Notes: generated by a model from the sequence alone, not told the origin. Counted from the stretch's first letter, positions 7,170 through 16,074 are shown. The stretch: DNA of 22,730 nt from DASTGO01 sp035719045 (GCA_035719045.1 DASTGO010000019.1:1-22730); one strand, 5' to 3'. Made by a program: numbers and translations.

Positions 7170-10100
7170 CTACCCGGTAGGCCCGCCCGGCGACCGCACC
7201 CGGCCCAGGGGCAGCCGGACGGTGAAGGTGGTGCCGGCTCCGGGCCTGGTGTCGAAGGTGATCGATCCGCCGTGGTGGTCGTGGATGAGGGTGTGGGCGA
7301 GGGCGAGCCCCTGGCCGGTGCCGGTTCCGACCGGTTTGGTGGTGAAGAACTGGTCGAAGACGCGGTCCGCGATGGCGTCCGGGATCCCGGGGCCGGTGTC
7401 GGTGACCTCGATGACCGCTTCGTGGGTGTCGGGGTCGGTGCGGGTGGCGACGGTGAGCAGGCCGCGGCGGCCGGTGTCGTGCTGGGTGTCCGCCATGGCC
7501 TGGCAGGCGTTGATGACCAGGTTCAGCAGGACCTGGTTGATGTCACCGGGGTTGCAGGTGACGGCAGGCAGCCGGGGGTCCAGGTGGAGGTCGACGTCGG
7601 CGACGGGGCGCAGTTCGCTGGCGGTGACGGTGACGGTGTTGCGGACCGCCTCGTTGAGATCGGCCAGGACCATGCCTTCACCACCGGGGTGTCCGAACGC
7701 CTTCATCGCCTTGACGATCACGGCGACCCGGTCGGCGCCCTGGACGGTGTCGGCGAGGGCCTGCGGGATCTCCGTCAGCAGTTCCGTCAGCGGGGCCACC
7801 GCCGGTCCGGACGGGCCCGGTGGTCTGCCGGGCGCACCGGATGCACCGGGCGCACCGGGCGCACCGGGCGCAGTGGGTGCGGGCGTGGAGGCGAGGCCGG
7901 CCCGCAGCACGTCGTCGACCTGGCGGAACGCGGCGCTGAGGAAACCCAGGTTGTCCCGGATGAACTGGATCGGGGTGTTGAGTTCGTGGGCGATGCCGTT
8001 GGCCAGCAGTCCGACGGACTCCAGTTTCTGGGCGTGCCGCAGCTCGGACTCCAGCCGGTGCCGCTCGGTGACGTCGCGCAGCCGGACCATCAGCCCGCCC
8101 ACCGCGGGGTCGGCGGACAGGTCGGTACAGGTCAGCTCCGCCCAGCGCACTGCGGCGCGGTCGTCGGCCGCCGGACCGGTCGCGGGTCTGCGGCCGGGAA
8201 TCCGCACGGTCATGATGTCGGGGGCCGGCCCGCCGAGGGCGATCCAGTCCCGGACCCGGTCGCGGTCCTCGGGGTCCACCAGTGCCGCCACCGTCGACCC
8301 GACCACAGCCGGATGAGCGAGCCCGAGCAGCTCCCCGGCAGCACCCGAGGCGTAGCTGATCTTCCCGGTCCGGTCACAGACCAGGGTCAGGTCCGCCGAC
8401 CGCTGGACCAGGGAGCGGAACCGTTCGGCCAGCGCATTGTCCAGGCAGACCGCCAGCTGCCCGGCGATCATCAGGGTGACGTCCACCCGGTCCCGGCTGA
8501 ACGCCGCACTGCTCAGGTCGTTCTCCAGCAGCAGCATCGCCCGCGGCGCCCCCCGGATCAGGATCGGCACCACCAGCAGCGAGCACCGGGCCTTGCCGGC
8601 CAGATAGGGATCCCGGGCGAACCTGTCATCGGCCGTGGCGTCCTCCACGACGAGGGGTTCCCCGGTGCGCTCGGCATAGCGGAAGGCACTGATCGGCAGC
8701 AGCCCGCGGCGGGCAGCCTCCGCGAGACCGCTGATCCGCCCGCCCGTCGCGGGTGCGGCATCGGCCCCCCGCTCGACCGGCAGCCGCCAGTCCCCGGCCT
8801 CGTCGTCCCACAGCGCCAACTGCACCCGGCTCGCCCCGGTCATCAGGGTGAGCACGTCGACCACCTGCTCGCGCAGCCGGGCCGGGTCGGTCTCGGTGCT
8901 CAGCGCGTGCGTGGCCCGCAGCACCGCGACCAGGTCGATCGCCTGCGAGGTCAGCGAGGTCGCCGAGCCGGGCGCGATCGTGCCGATCGACCGGGTGCCC
9001 GGCGCTGCCGTGCTGCCGGGGTCGGACTGGACCGGCTGGTCGCGCAGGAACGGATACCGGCCGTCCAGCTGGGACACCTTGCCGACCGCGCCCCAACGGG
9101 CGTAGTGACCGCGGGCCTCGGCCAGCAGGAGCCGGCCGGACCGCTCCAGCCCGTAGGCGAGGTGGAACAGCGCAGCACGCTCGGTGATCAGCGCCTGGTT
9201 CCAGGGCCGGGACCGGGGCTCGACCTCCTTCAGTGCACGGTCGAAAGCACTTAAGGCACAACGGAAATCGTCCACCGCCCAGGCCCGCTCCGCCTCGAGC
9301 AGGTCGACCAGGTGCCCGAAGTTGGCGGGGGCGTCGGCCGCGCGGGCGGCGATCCACTCCCGGCAACCGTCCAGCTCGGCCAGCAGCACGGTCCGTTCCT
9401 CGTCGCCGGTGCAGGTGCGGATCCGGTGCGCCAGGCCGAGCGCATGGGTGAGCTGGGCCAGGGCCCGGGAGAACGTCGCCGGGACGAAACGGCTGGTCGC
9501 CATCGCCAGCGATCCGTGGTGGGCCAGGGCTTCCCGGTCGTCGAACAGTGCCGCGCTGACCGCACGGTAGGCGTGGAACACCGCGGTGTTGACCTTGTCG
9601 CCGGTGAGGGCGGCGAGGTACTCGTCCTCGTCGAAGCCGTCATCGGTGAAGCTGCCCGGCGTCCGGGTCCGCCCCAGCAGCGCCTGCAGCAACTGCAGGT
9701 AGATGAGCAGGTGGACGCGCGCGCTGTCGTGACCGATCCGGGTGACGAAGGTGAGCGCACCGGTCAGGGCGGCGTGCACCGCATCGAGGGTCGGGGTGAA
9801 CTGGAAGCGGGCCGAGGCGGCCGTCGCCTGCGCATAGCCGGCGAAGTGCAGGTCCCCGCCGCGCTGGCAGCCCTCGCGGGCCTGGCGCATGAGCTGGTCG
9901 GTGGCCTCCAGCGGCTCCACCCAGTTGGTGCTGAACAGGCCGAACAGCAACCGGGCCTGGGAGGTGACCGGCTCGTACCCGCGGGCCACCGCCACCGGCA
10001 TCACCCGCTGCATCACCTCGTACCCGAGCCGGTAGTCGTTGCGCAGCCCGACCGTGACGATCCCGCAGAACCCGATCGGACCGAGCAGTTCGGCGCTGGG

Positions 10101-12938
10101 CCCGTGCTCGGCCCAGATCCGCTGCGCCCGGACCAGCAGCCAGGCCAGGAACTTCAACTCACCCGCGAAGTAGGCCCCGGTGCTCAGCTTGTTCATCAGC
10201 CGGGCGGCGACCAGCAGGTCCGGATCTGCCAGGTCGGGCCGGTCGGGGTCCTCCGGTTCGGGCCGGTACGCCCACTCCCGCAGGCCGTCCAGGCCCGTGC
10301 GCAGCTGCTCCTCCAGCCCGTCGGGGTCCGGCACCTCGATCCCGACCCGGCTCAGCAGCTGCCCGCCCAGCTCGACGGCGTCCCGGTAGCGCCGCCGGTT
10401 GGACAGGCTGTGGATCTGCAGGCAGGCAGCGTCCGCGAGCTGCTGCAGGTCGTCCGTGCGCTCGGCGACGGCGCGGTAGACCTCGTCGGCCTCCTCCAGC
10501 CGGCCCAGCGCGTAGAGCACGGCATGGCGCAGCAGGCGGATCGGGGTCCGGGCCGGATCGTCCTCGCCGGCCCCCGCGGCGGTCAGCGCGTCGGTGGCGG
10601 CCACCAGGTACCGGTCCGCGCCGGCCGCATTGGTCAGATGGGTTGCGGTGGCGGCCGCCAGGAACAGCTCCGCGGCACGCCGGGCCTCCGCGGCGTCGAC
10701 GACCTGACCGCCCGCCTGACCACCCGCCTGGCCACCCGCCTGACCACCCGTCTCGCCGACCGACTCGCCGACCGCCGCCAGGTACTGCTCGGCGGCCGGT
10801 CCGGCCTGGGCGGGATCAGCGGCCAGCCGCCGGGCCAGGGCCAGGTGCAGGCCGGTTCGCTCGCCGGGGCCGAGGGCGGTGTACGCGACCTGCTGCACCC
10901 GGTCGTGCCGGAACCGCACGGAGGTGTACGGGGTGCTGTCGTCCGCCCCGACGGCGATCAGCAACCGGTCCTCCAGGGCCGGCCGCAGCCGCTCCCGGAT
11001 CTCCTCCTGCGCCGCCCCGCAGGCGACCGCCAGCCGGTCCAGGTCGACCTCACCGCCCAGGCAGGCCAGCACGTGCAGCAACTGCCGGGCCGGCTGCGGC
11101 AGCGCAGCGACCCGCTGGTGGAGCAGGTCGACCACCCCGGTGGCCCCGACGAACCGCCGGACCACGCCGGGATCCCAGGTCCAGCCGTCGTCGCCCAGCC
11201 GCAGCACGCCCTCCTGGCGCAGCGCGTTGACCAGTTCCACGGTGTCGAACGGATTGCCGCCGGTGCGTTCGGTGACGACATCGGCCAGCTCCGCCCCCCG
11301 GGACCGGTCCAGCCGGAGCATCTCCGTCAGCAGGACGGCCAGGTCCACCGGCGGCAGATTGTCCAGGGACAGCTGTCGCGGGGCCAGCCCGAGGCGCTCC
11401 CAGCGGCCGGCCATCGCCATCAGCGGATGGGTGACCTCCAGTTCGACGTCCCGGTAGGAGCCGACCAGCAGCAGGCCGTCAAGGTCCTCGGCGGTGAGCA
11501 CGGCGTCCAGCAGCCGGATCGAGAACCCGGTCGCCCACTGCAGATCCTCCAGGACCAGCACGACCGGACGCTGTGGGGAGGCGACGGTCCGCAGCAGGGC
11601 CAGGGCCGCCTGGTCCATCCGGCCGACCAGCTCCGCCGGGTCTCCCTCCAGGGGCTCGGCGGGCACCCCCAGCACCGTCCCGAGTTCGGCGAACCCCGCC
11701 AGCAGCCCGGCGTTCGGGCCCAGGGCGGTCAGCAGCCGCTGCCGGTGCTGGACCAGTTCCGTCCGGGTGTCCGCCAACAGCAGCCGTCCGAGCCCGCGCA
11801 GCACCTGCGCGACCGCATCGGTGTCGGGGCTCTGCCGGTACTGGTCGAACTTGCCACTGACGAACCAGCCGTCGGCCCGCAGCACCATCGGTCGCAACTG
11901 CTGCAGCAGGGCCGTCTTGCCGACCCCGGGCGGCCCGCTGACCAGCAGCCCCCGCCGGCCGCCGGTCCGGGCCTGCTGCAGGGCGTCGGCGAGGGTGGCC
12001 AGCTCGCCCTCCCGGCCGACCAGCCGGGCCGGGGCGGACAGCTGCGGTGGGAAGTCCCGCTCCCCCAGGCTCAGGGTCAGCTCGGCGACGGGGACCGCCG
12101 CGTCGAGCAGGGCGGCGATCCGGCGCAGGTCGTGGGCGACCCCGTCGGCGCTCTGGTAGCGCTGGTCGGGCTCCTTGCGCAGCAGCCGGGCCACCACCGC
12201 GGACAGCGGCTCGGGGATCTGCGGGCGCAGCGTGCTCAGCGGCACCGGCTCGGTCGCCAGGTGGGCGTGCAGCAGGGCCAGCGGATCGTCCTGGCCGGTG
12301 CCGAACGGCGGCCGGCCGGACAGCAGTTCGTACAGGGTCGCGCCCAGGGCGTACAGGTCGGCGCGATGGTCGACCGGTCGGCCGGTGCGGCCGGTCTGTT
12401 CCGGGGCCAGGTAGGGCAGGGTCCCGGCCAGTTCCCCCGGCTCGGTGACCCCGGGGCGTTCCTCCACGAAGGTCGAGGCCAGCCCGAAGTCGATGAGCAC
12501 CGGCTGGTCCCCGTCCGGGCACAGCAGGACGTTGCCGGGGTTGACGTCCCGGTGAACCACCCCGGTCCGGTGCACCGCGGCCAGCTCCTGGGCCAGTCCG
12601 GCGCCGAACCGGGCCACCCAGTCCGGCGGGAAGCCACCTGGCGGCAGCTCGTCCGCGACGGCGCTGCCCTGATCGTCCTGGAAGATGATCGACGTGCCGT
12701 CGGGGGGCAGCCGCAGCCGGTGCACCACGCCGGGGATGCCGGCCAGCCGGTCCAGGACGGCCGTCTCACGGTGCAGCCGGGACGCGCCGTCCGGCCCGAG
12801 CAGCTCCTTGAGGATCACCGTGCCGCCGGGGGCCTGCGGATCGGGTACCCGCCAGACCCGGGTACGGGCGCTGCTGTAGAGCAGCCGGCCCGGCTCACCG
12901 GCGGCCGGCTGCCCGCCCTCACTCCCTGAACCCGCCAT
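7170..12938 (-). CDS. trifunctional Ser/Thr kinase - AAA-type ATPase - sensor histidine kinase
   Basis: A very large cytoplasmic signalling protein (1922 residues) of the HstK-like architecture. The N-terminal Ser/Thr kinase has ILKELL (beta-3 lysine), HRDVNPGNVLL (about 128-139), DFGLAS (about 150) and APEQTGR. The ATPase domain has Walker A GPPGVGKTALL (about 337) and Walker B VVLVLEDLQWA (about 463). A long helical TPR-like region (about 730-1370) precedes GAF (about 1390-1550) and PAS (about 1555-1640) domains. The histidine kinase has HELNTPIQFIRDN (H-box, about 1653), an N-box INQVLLNLVINA, DTGPGIP and GTGQGLALA. ATG at 12938 follows GGGAG by five bases and is preferred over ATG at 12965. 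A 12-bp repeat encodes GGQA units, and a collagen-like GAP stretch interrupts the kinase core after the H-box. No response regulator is adjacent, so the phosphorelay partner is unknown. The GerW-family gene follows 79 bases later. Confidence 0.93.
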   Translation of the reverse strand: MAGSGSEGGQPAAGEPGRLLYSSARTRVWRVPDPQAPGGTVILKELLGPDGASRLHRETAVLDRLAGIPGVVHRLRLPPDGTSIIFQDDQGSAVADELPPGGFPPDWVARFGAGLAQELAAVHRTGVVHRDVNPGNVLLCPDGDQPVLIDFGLASTFVEERPGVTEPGELAGTLPYLAPEQTGRTGRPVDHRADLYALGATLYELLSGRPPFGTGQDDPLALLHAHLATEPVPLSTLRPQIPEPLSAVVARLLRKEPDQRYQSADGVAHDLRRIAALLDAAVPVAELTLSLGERDFPPQLSAPARLVGREGELATLADALQQARTGGRRGLLVSGPPGVGKTALLQQLRPMVLRADGWFVSGKFDQYRQSPDTDAVAQVLRGLGRLLLADTRTELVQHRQRLLTALGPNAGLLAGFAELGTVLGVPAEPLEGDPAELVGRMDQAALALLRTVASPQRPVVLVLEDLQWATGFSIRLLDAVLTAEDLDGLLLVGSYRDVELEVTHPLMAMAGRWERLGLAPRQLSLDNLPPVDLAVLLTEMLRLDRSRGAELADVVTERTGGNPFDTVELVNALRQEGVLRLGDDGWTWDPGVVRRFVGATGVVDLLHQRVAALPQPARQLLHVLACLGGEVDLDRLAVACGAAQEEIRERLRPALEDRLLIAVGADDSTPYTSVRFRHDRVQQVAYTALGPGERTGLHLALARRLAADPAQAGPAAEQYLAAVGESVGETGGQAGGQAGGQAGGQVVDAAEARRAAELFLAAATATHLTNAAGADRYLVAATDALTAAGAGEDDPARTPIRLLRHAVLYALGRLEEADEVYRAVAERTDDLQQLADAACLQIHSLSNRRRYRDAVELGGQLLSRVGIEVPDPDGLEEQLRTGLDGLREWAYRPEPEDPDRPDLADPDLLVAARLMNKLSTGAYFAGELKFLAWLLVRAQRIWAEHGPSAELLGPIGFCGIVTVGLRNDYRLGYEVMQRVMPVAVARGYEPVTSQARLLFGLFSTNWVEPLEATDQLMRQAREGCQRGGDLHFAGYAQATAASARFQFTPTLDAVHAALTGALTFVTRIGHDSARVHLLIYLQLLQALLGRTRTPGSFTDDGFDEDEYLAALTGDKVNTAVFHAYRAVSAALFDDREALAHHGSLAMATSRFVPATFSRALAQLTHALGLAHRIRTCTGDEERTVLLAELDGCREWIAARAADAPANFGHLVDLLEAERAWAVDDFRCALSAFDRALKEVEPRSRPWNQALITERAALFHLAYGLERSGRLLLAEARGHYARWGAVGKVSQLDGRYPFLRDQPVQSDPGSTAAPGTRSIGTIAPGSATSLTSQAIDLVAVLRATHALSTETDPARLREQVVDVLTLMTGASRVQLALWDDEAGDWRLPVERGADAAPATGGRISGLAEAARRGLLPISAFRYAERTGEPLVVEDATADDRFARDPYLAGKARCSLLVVPILIRGAPRAMLLLENDLSSAAFSRDRVDVTLMIAGQLAVCLDNALAERFRSLVQRSADLTLVCDRTGKISYASGAAGELLGLAHPAVVGSTVAALVDPEDRDRVRDWIALGGPAPDIMTVRIPGRRPATGPAADDRAAVRWAELTCTDLSADPAVGGLMVRLRDVTERHRLESELRHAQKLESVGLLANGIAHELNTPIQFIRDNLGFLSAAFRQVDDVLRAGLASTPAPTAPGAPGAPGASGAPGRPPGPSGPAVAPLTELLTEIPQALADTVQGADRVAVIVKAMKAFGHPGGEGMVLADLNEAVRNTVTVTASELRPVADVDLHLDPRLPAVTCNPGDINQVLLNLVINACQAMADTQHDTGRRGLLTVATRTDPDTHEAVIEVTDTGPGIPDAIADRVFDQFFTTKPVGTGTGQGLALAHTLIHDHHGGSITFDTRPGAGTTFTVRLPLGRVRSPGGPTG
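7834..7869. repeat. 9-bp tandem repeat encoding a collagen-like stretch
   Basis: Four units of roughly GCACCGGGC start at 7834, 7843, 7852 and 7861. Read on the minus strand they encode GAP triplets (APGAPGAPGASGAP) inside the giant kinase, between the H-box helix and the ATP-binding part. Confidence 0.85.
10703..10750. repeat. 12-bp tandem repeat encoding GGQA
   Basis: Four 12-bp units (CCTGACCGCCCG and close variants) run from 10703 to 10750. They encode repeated Gly-Gly-Gln-Ala in the giant kinase, between the ATPase domain and the TPR-like region, probably a flexible hinge. The period keeps the reading frame. Confidence 0.85.
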
Positions 12939-12946
12939 CCGGTCTC

Positions 12947-13254
12947 CCGATCGGCCGCCGGACATCCCTCATCCCCGCTCCTGCCCGGCCCGGCCGCAGG
13001 TCACGGCCGCCCGTCGCAGCTACCGGGGTCACAGCTGCCCGTGCCCACGGCCCGTTGGCCTGCCCCCCGCGGGTCCCCCGCCGGGGCCGGGTGCCACAGG
13101 TCGTCTCCAGGGTCATCGGCTCGGGGGGCCACGAGGTGTAGGAGCTGTCCGGATCGCCCGGGATGCGGTGAGCGCCGGATGAACGTCTGCGGGCCCGCCG
13201 CCGACCCGCCGGCCGATCGGTCCAGGTGAGACGCCGCACGCCCGCACCGATCGG
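12947..13254. promoter_or_regulatory. CCGATCGG palindrome cluster in a divergent intergenic region
   Basis: The 8-base palindrome CCGATCGG occurs at 12947-12954, 13213-13220 and 13247-13254. The last two form a larger inverted repeat (CCGATCGGT and ACCGATCGG) with 24 bases between. The region 12939-13385 separates the divergent giant kinase and phosphodiesterase genes and holds no credible ORF. A weak promoter-like TAGAGT lies at 13290-13295, in front of the phosphodiesterase gene. The first palindrome abuts the kinase ribosome site. Confidence 0.4.
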
Positions 13255-13385
13255 GACACGGGGGTCTTTCTCTCGGCGCCCCGGATCTCTAGAGTCACGC
13301 CAGCAGTCCGTCCGCCCGGTCCCGCCTACCGGGGTGCCGCTGCACGAACGCGCCACCTGTCCGCCACCCCAGAAGGGCACCTGCA

Positions 13386-15134
13386 GTGCGCAGACTCCTG
13401 GCCGGCCTCGCGGCCACCGCCCTGGCCACCGCGGCCCTGGTCCTGCCCGGGACCTCGGCCTCCGCGACCACGGCCGCCGGAACCTTCAACGTCCTCACCT
13501 ACAACGTGGCAGGCCTGCCGCAGGCCCTGTCCAGTGCACCGACCCCGCGCGACACCAGCACCACGGCGATCGGCCAGCGGCTGGGGCCCTACGACATCGT
13601 CCACGTGCAGGAGGACTTCAACTACCACGCCTACCTCTACGCCGGCGACACCACCCACCCCTACCGGACGCCGACCAGCGGCGGGGCCGCGATCGGCAGC
13701 GGGCTGAACTCCTTGTCGAAGAGCCCCTTCGACGGCGACGACTTCGAGCGCACGAAGTGGAACTCCTGCCAGTACGACTCCGGGGACTGCCTGACCCCCA
13801 AGGGTTTCACCTTCATGCGGACCAGACTGGCCGACGGTGTGTACGTGGACTTCTACAACGTGCACACCAACGCCGGGACCTCCTCCGGCGACCTGGCCTC
13901 GCGGGCGGACAACCTGAGCCAGCTGACCTCGTTCATCCAGACCCACTCCGGCGGCAATGCCGTGGTGGTCATGGGCGACACCAACACCCGCTACACCCGG
14001 GCCGGGGACACCATCGCCTCGTTCGCGGCGAACAACGGGCTGACCGACGCCTGGGTGCAGCTGGAACGCGGCGGGACGGCCCCGGCCGCCGGCAGCCCCG
14101 ACCTGGTCTGCAACTCGGCCGCGCTCACCGACACCTGCGAGGTGGTCGACAAGGTCCTCTACCGCGGCAGCACGTACCTGTCGCTGAACGCCACCACCTA
14201 CCACAACGAGCACGCGGCGTTCCTGGACTCCTCCGGGGCCATGCTGTCCGACCACGACCCGGTCACGGTGAAGTTCTCCTGGTCGACCAACCCGGCCTTC
14301 CAGTTCAGCGAGCAGTTCGGCGGGCCGCACGGCGACTACTACAACGACATCAACTCCGTCGGTGACGGCGCGCAGCCCACGGCCATCTCGATGCGCAGCG
14401 GCTCGCGGGTCGACCAGGTCGGGATCACCCTGCCCGGCGGCACCACGCTCACCCACGGCGGGACGGGCGGCACGTACGCCTCACTCTCCCTGGCGGGCAA
14501 CGAGTACGTGAACTCGGCATACCTGTGCCAGGCGCAGTACAACGGGCACACCCGGATCTTCTACGCCCGGTTCACCACCAACCTCGGCCGGAACCTGGCC
14601 GGCGGGTCCACCACCTCGGACTGCACCACGCTCACCGCACCCGCCGGGTGGCAGATCTCCGGGTTCTGGGGCCGCTCCGGTGACGCGGTCGACAAGCTCG
14701 GCCTCGTGTACACCCCGAAGGCCGTCATGCTCGTCAACCGGGCCACCGGCAAGTGCCTCGACGTGTACAACTGGTCCACCGCCGACGGCGGGCAGGTCCT
14801 GGAGTGGGCCTGCACCGGCGGGGCGAACCAGCGCTGGCGGATCGAGCCCCTGCCGGACGGCACCAACCGGCTGGTGAACCTCAACAGCGGCAAGCCGCTC
14901 GACGTGTACAACTGCGGCACGGCCGACGGCACCGCGATCGACCAGTGGGGCTGGTGGAACAACGCCTGCCAGCGCTGGACGCTGACCGCGACCGACAGCG
15001 GCTACGTCCGCCTGGTCAACCCCAACAGCGGCAAGGTGGCCGACCTGGCCGGCTGCAGCAGCGCCGACGGCACGGCGGTCCGGCTGGGGACCTGGCGGAA
15101 CACCGCCTGCCAACAGTGGATCACCAGGCCCTGA
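13386..15134 (+). CDS. secreted endonuclease/exonuclease/phosphatase-fold enzyme with jacalin-like and ricin-B lectin domains
   Basis: A 582-residue exported protein. A Sec signal peptide (MRRLLAGLAAT..., cleavage after ASA near residue 26) precedes an EEP-fold domain (about 33-300). Its motifs are FNVLTYNVAGLP, HVQEDF (catalytic Glu), FYNVHTN, VVMGDTNTRY and LSDHDPV. This fold includes neutral sphingomyelinases and other metal-dependent phosphodiesterases; the likely substrate is a phospholipid or sphingolipid, but a nuclease is possible. A jacalin-like domain follows (about 305-444: EQFGGPHGDYYND, then DKLGLVYTP). A ricin-B beta-trefoil comes last (about 449-582, with QRW, QRW and QQW). The start is GTG at 13386, with AGAAGG upstream and the signal peptide at its very N-terminus. 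It stands alone, followed by a strong hairpin. Two sugar-binding modules suggest targeting to glycan-coated cells or walls; that is inference. Confidence 0.9.
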   Translation: MRRLLAGLAATALATAALVLPGTSASATTAAGTFNVLTYNVAGLPQALSSAPTPRDTSTTAIGQRLGPYDIVHVQEDFNYHAYLYAGDTTHPYRTPTSGGAAIGSGLNSLSKSPFDGDDFERTKWNSCQYDSGDCLTPKGFTFMRTRLADGVYVDFYNVHTNAGTSSGDLASRADNLSQLTSFIQTHSGGNAVVVMGDTNTRYTRAGDTIASFAANNGLTDAWVQLERGGTAPAAGSPDLVCNSAALTDTCEVVDKVLYRGSTYLSLNATTYHNEHAAFLDSSGAMLSDHDPVTVKFSWSTNPAFQFSEQFGGPHGDYYNDINSVGDGAQPTAISMRSGSRVDQVGITLPGGTTLTHGGTGGTYASLSLAGNEYVNSAYLCQAQYNGHTRIFYARFTTNLGRNLAGGSTTSDCTTLTAPAGWQISGFWGRSGDAVDKLGLVYTPKAVMLVNRATGKCLDVYNWSTADGGQVLEWACTGGANQRWRIEPLPDGTNRLVNLNSGKPLDVYNCGTADGTAIDQWGWWNNACQRWTLTATDSGYVRLVNPNSGKVADLAGCSSADGTAVRLGTWRNTACQQWITRP

Positions 15135-15151
15135 CCGGGTTCGCCGCACCG

Positions 15152-15192
15152 CACCGGTGCCCCCGCGGGATCGTCCCGTGGGGGCACCGGTG
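15152..15192. terminator. strong bidirectional hairpin terminator
   Basis: CACCGGTGCCCCCGCGGGA (15152-15170) pairs with TCCCGTGGGGGCACCGGTG (15174-15192), a 19-bp stem with one wobble and a 3-nt loop. It begins 18 bases after the phosphodiesterase stop and ends 12 bases before the stop of the convergent DUF1508-like gene. Confidence 0.9.
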
Positions 15193-15204
15193 TCTGCGGC
15201 CACG

Positions 15205-15675
15205 TCACCTCGGCCTGCCGGCGCCCCGGGAACTGCCCGGCCGGAGCGCGGCAGGGCGCCCGGTCCGCGGGCCGGGCGGTCCGGGCTCCCCGACCTCCGC
15301 CTCGGCCGCGCAGGCGAGGAACTGCCCGAGGTTGTACTGCGCCTCCCGCTGCCGGTGGTACGGCCGGGACGCGACCACGACGGCCGCACCGTCGAGGTCC
15401 AGCCGCCAGGTCCAGCGGTTGGCGACCGGTTCGGTGAGCACGGCCGGGGTCAGGTCCCGGATCCGGCGCTGCACGGTCTCGATCGCGGCGCGGCAGTCCG
15501 CCGTCGACGGCAGCACCCGGGCGCTGCGGCCCAGCTCGCGGTTGTTCCCGCCGAGCAGCCGCCAGGCGAACCAGGGACCGTCCGGCGCCCCCGGATCGGG
15601 ATCGGACCAGCCGGGCACGCAGACGCCGTCGCGCCGACGTCCGCTGACCAGGTGGAACCGGGCGCCCACCGCCAT
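15205..15675 (-). CDS. small DUF1508 (YegP)-like protein
   Basis: A 156-residue protein with no signal peptide or membrane helix. The core WFAWRLLGGNNRELGRSARV (about 35-54) is followed by a Cys-containing segment (STADCRAAIETVQRR). A second half reads NRWTWRLDLDGAAVVVASRPYHRQREAQYNLGQF. This pattern of a nucleoid-like beta hairpin, NNRELGRS and an R-Y-x-x-QRE-x-x-YNL motif resembles DUF1508/YegP-like proteins of actinobacteria, whose function is unknown. The C-terminal 25 residues are Pro/Gly/Arg-rich and probably disordered. ATG at 15675 has GGGAGG nine bases upstream; much longer in-frame extensions run antisense through the oxidoreductase gene and are not credible. It is divergent from the oxidoreductase across a region with repeated palindromes. 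The family call is moderate. Confidence 0.7.
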   Translation of the reverse strand: MAVGARFHLVSGRRRDGVCVPGWSDPDPGAPDGPWFAWRLLGGNNRELGRSARVLPSTADCRAAIETVQRRIRDLTPAVLTEPVANRWTWRLDLDGAAVVVASRPYHRQREAQYNLGQFLACAAEAEVGEPGPPGPRTGRPAALRPGSSRGAGRPR

Positions 15676-15885
15676 GATCTGCCGCCTCCCGAACCATCCC
15701 CCCGGATGAGCCGCGGCCGGACGACCGACAGCGGTACGCCGAGGTTCCCGGGCGCGGAGGAACGCCACGGCACCGCCCGCTGAACGCCATGGAAGGCCCG
15801 GATGAACCGGACCCCCTATTCCGGATGATCGGACGATTCCGTTGCCGGGCCGGACGGGAGGGGCCCGTCCCCGGCGGGGGCGTCT

Positions 15886-15951
15886 CCCGCTTCGGGGATA
15901 CCGGCAGGAGAGCCCGTTTCGGGGGATATCAACAGCGAAGCCCGATTCGGG
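15886..15951. promoter_or_regulatory. three evenly spaced CCCGNTTCGGG palindromes
   Basis: CCCGCTTCGGG (15886-15896), CCCGTTTCGGG (15913-15923) and CCCGATTCGGG (15941-15951) are near-identical with spacings of 27 and 28 bp. A GATATC or GATA-like tail follows the first two. They lie in the 15676-16074 gap between divergent genes, which has no convincing ORF. An ECF-type promoter is possible (GGAAC at 15950-15954, GTATC at 15971). They are operator candidates for an unknown regulator. Confidence 0.5.
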
Positions 15952-16074
15952 AACAGTTGCGCGGGGGGCTGTATCTGCGGGCGAGGCGTGGTCTTCTTGG
16001 AGGGCGGCAGCCGTCGAGCCGAGGGCTACTGCCAGGCAGGTCCGGTCATCCCATCCCGTCCACCGGGGGTTGAC

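Noticed and set aside
9312..12929. A 1205-residue open frame antisense to the giant kinase, and a similar one at 6948-9254
   Set aside because: They are shadows of the real minus-strand gene in very GC-rich DNA, and their translations are low-complexity Gln/Arg/Gly with no domain.
12939..12965. Alternative ATG at 12965 for the giant kinase
   Set aside because: Purines abut that ATG without proper spacing, whereas ATG at 12938 has GGGAG five bases upstream. It cannot be fully excluded.
12966..13380. A minus-strand ORF covering most of this gap
   Set aside because: The translation is Arg/Gly/Pro-rich with no recognisable pattern and overlaps the divergent promoter region.
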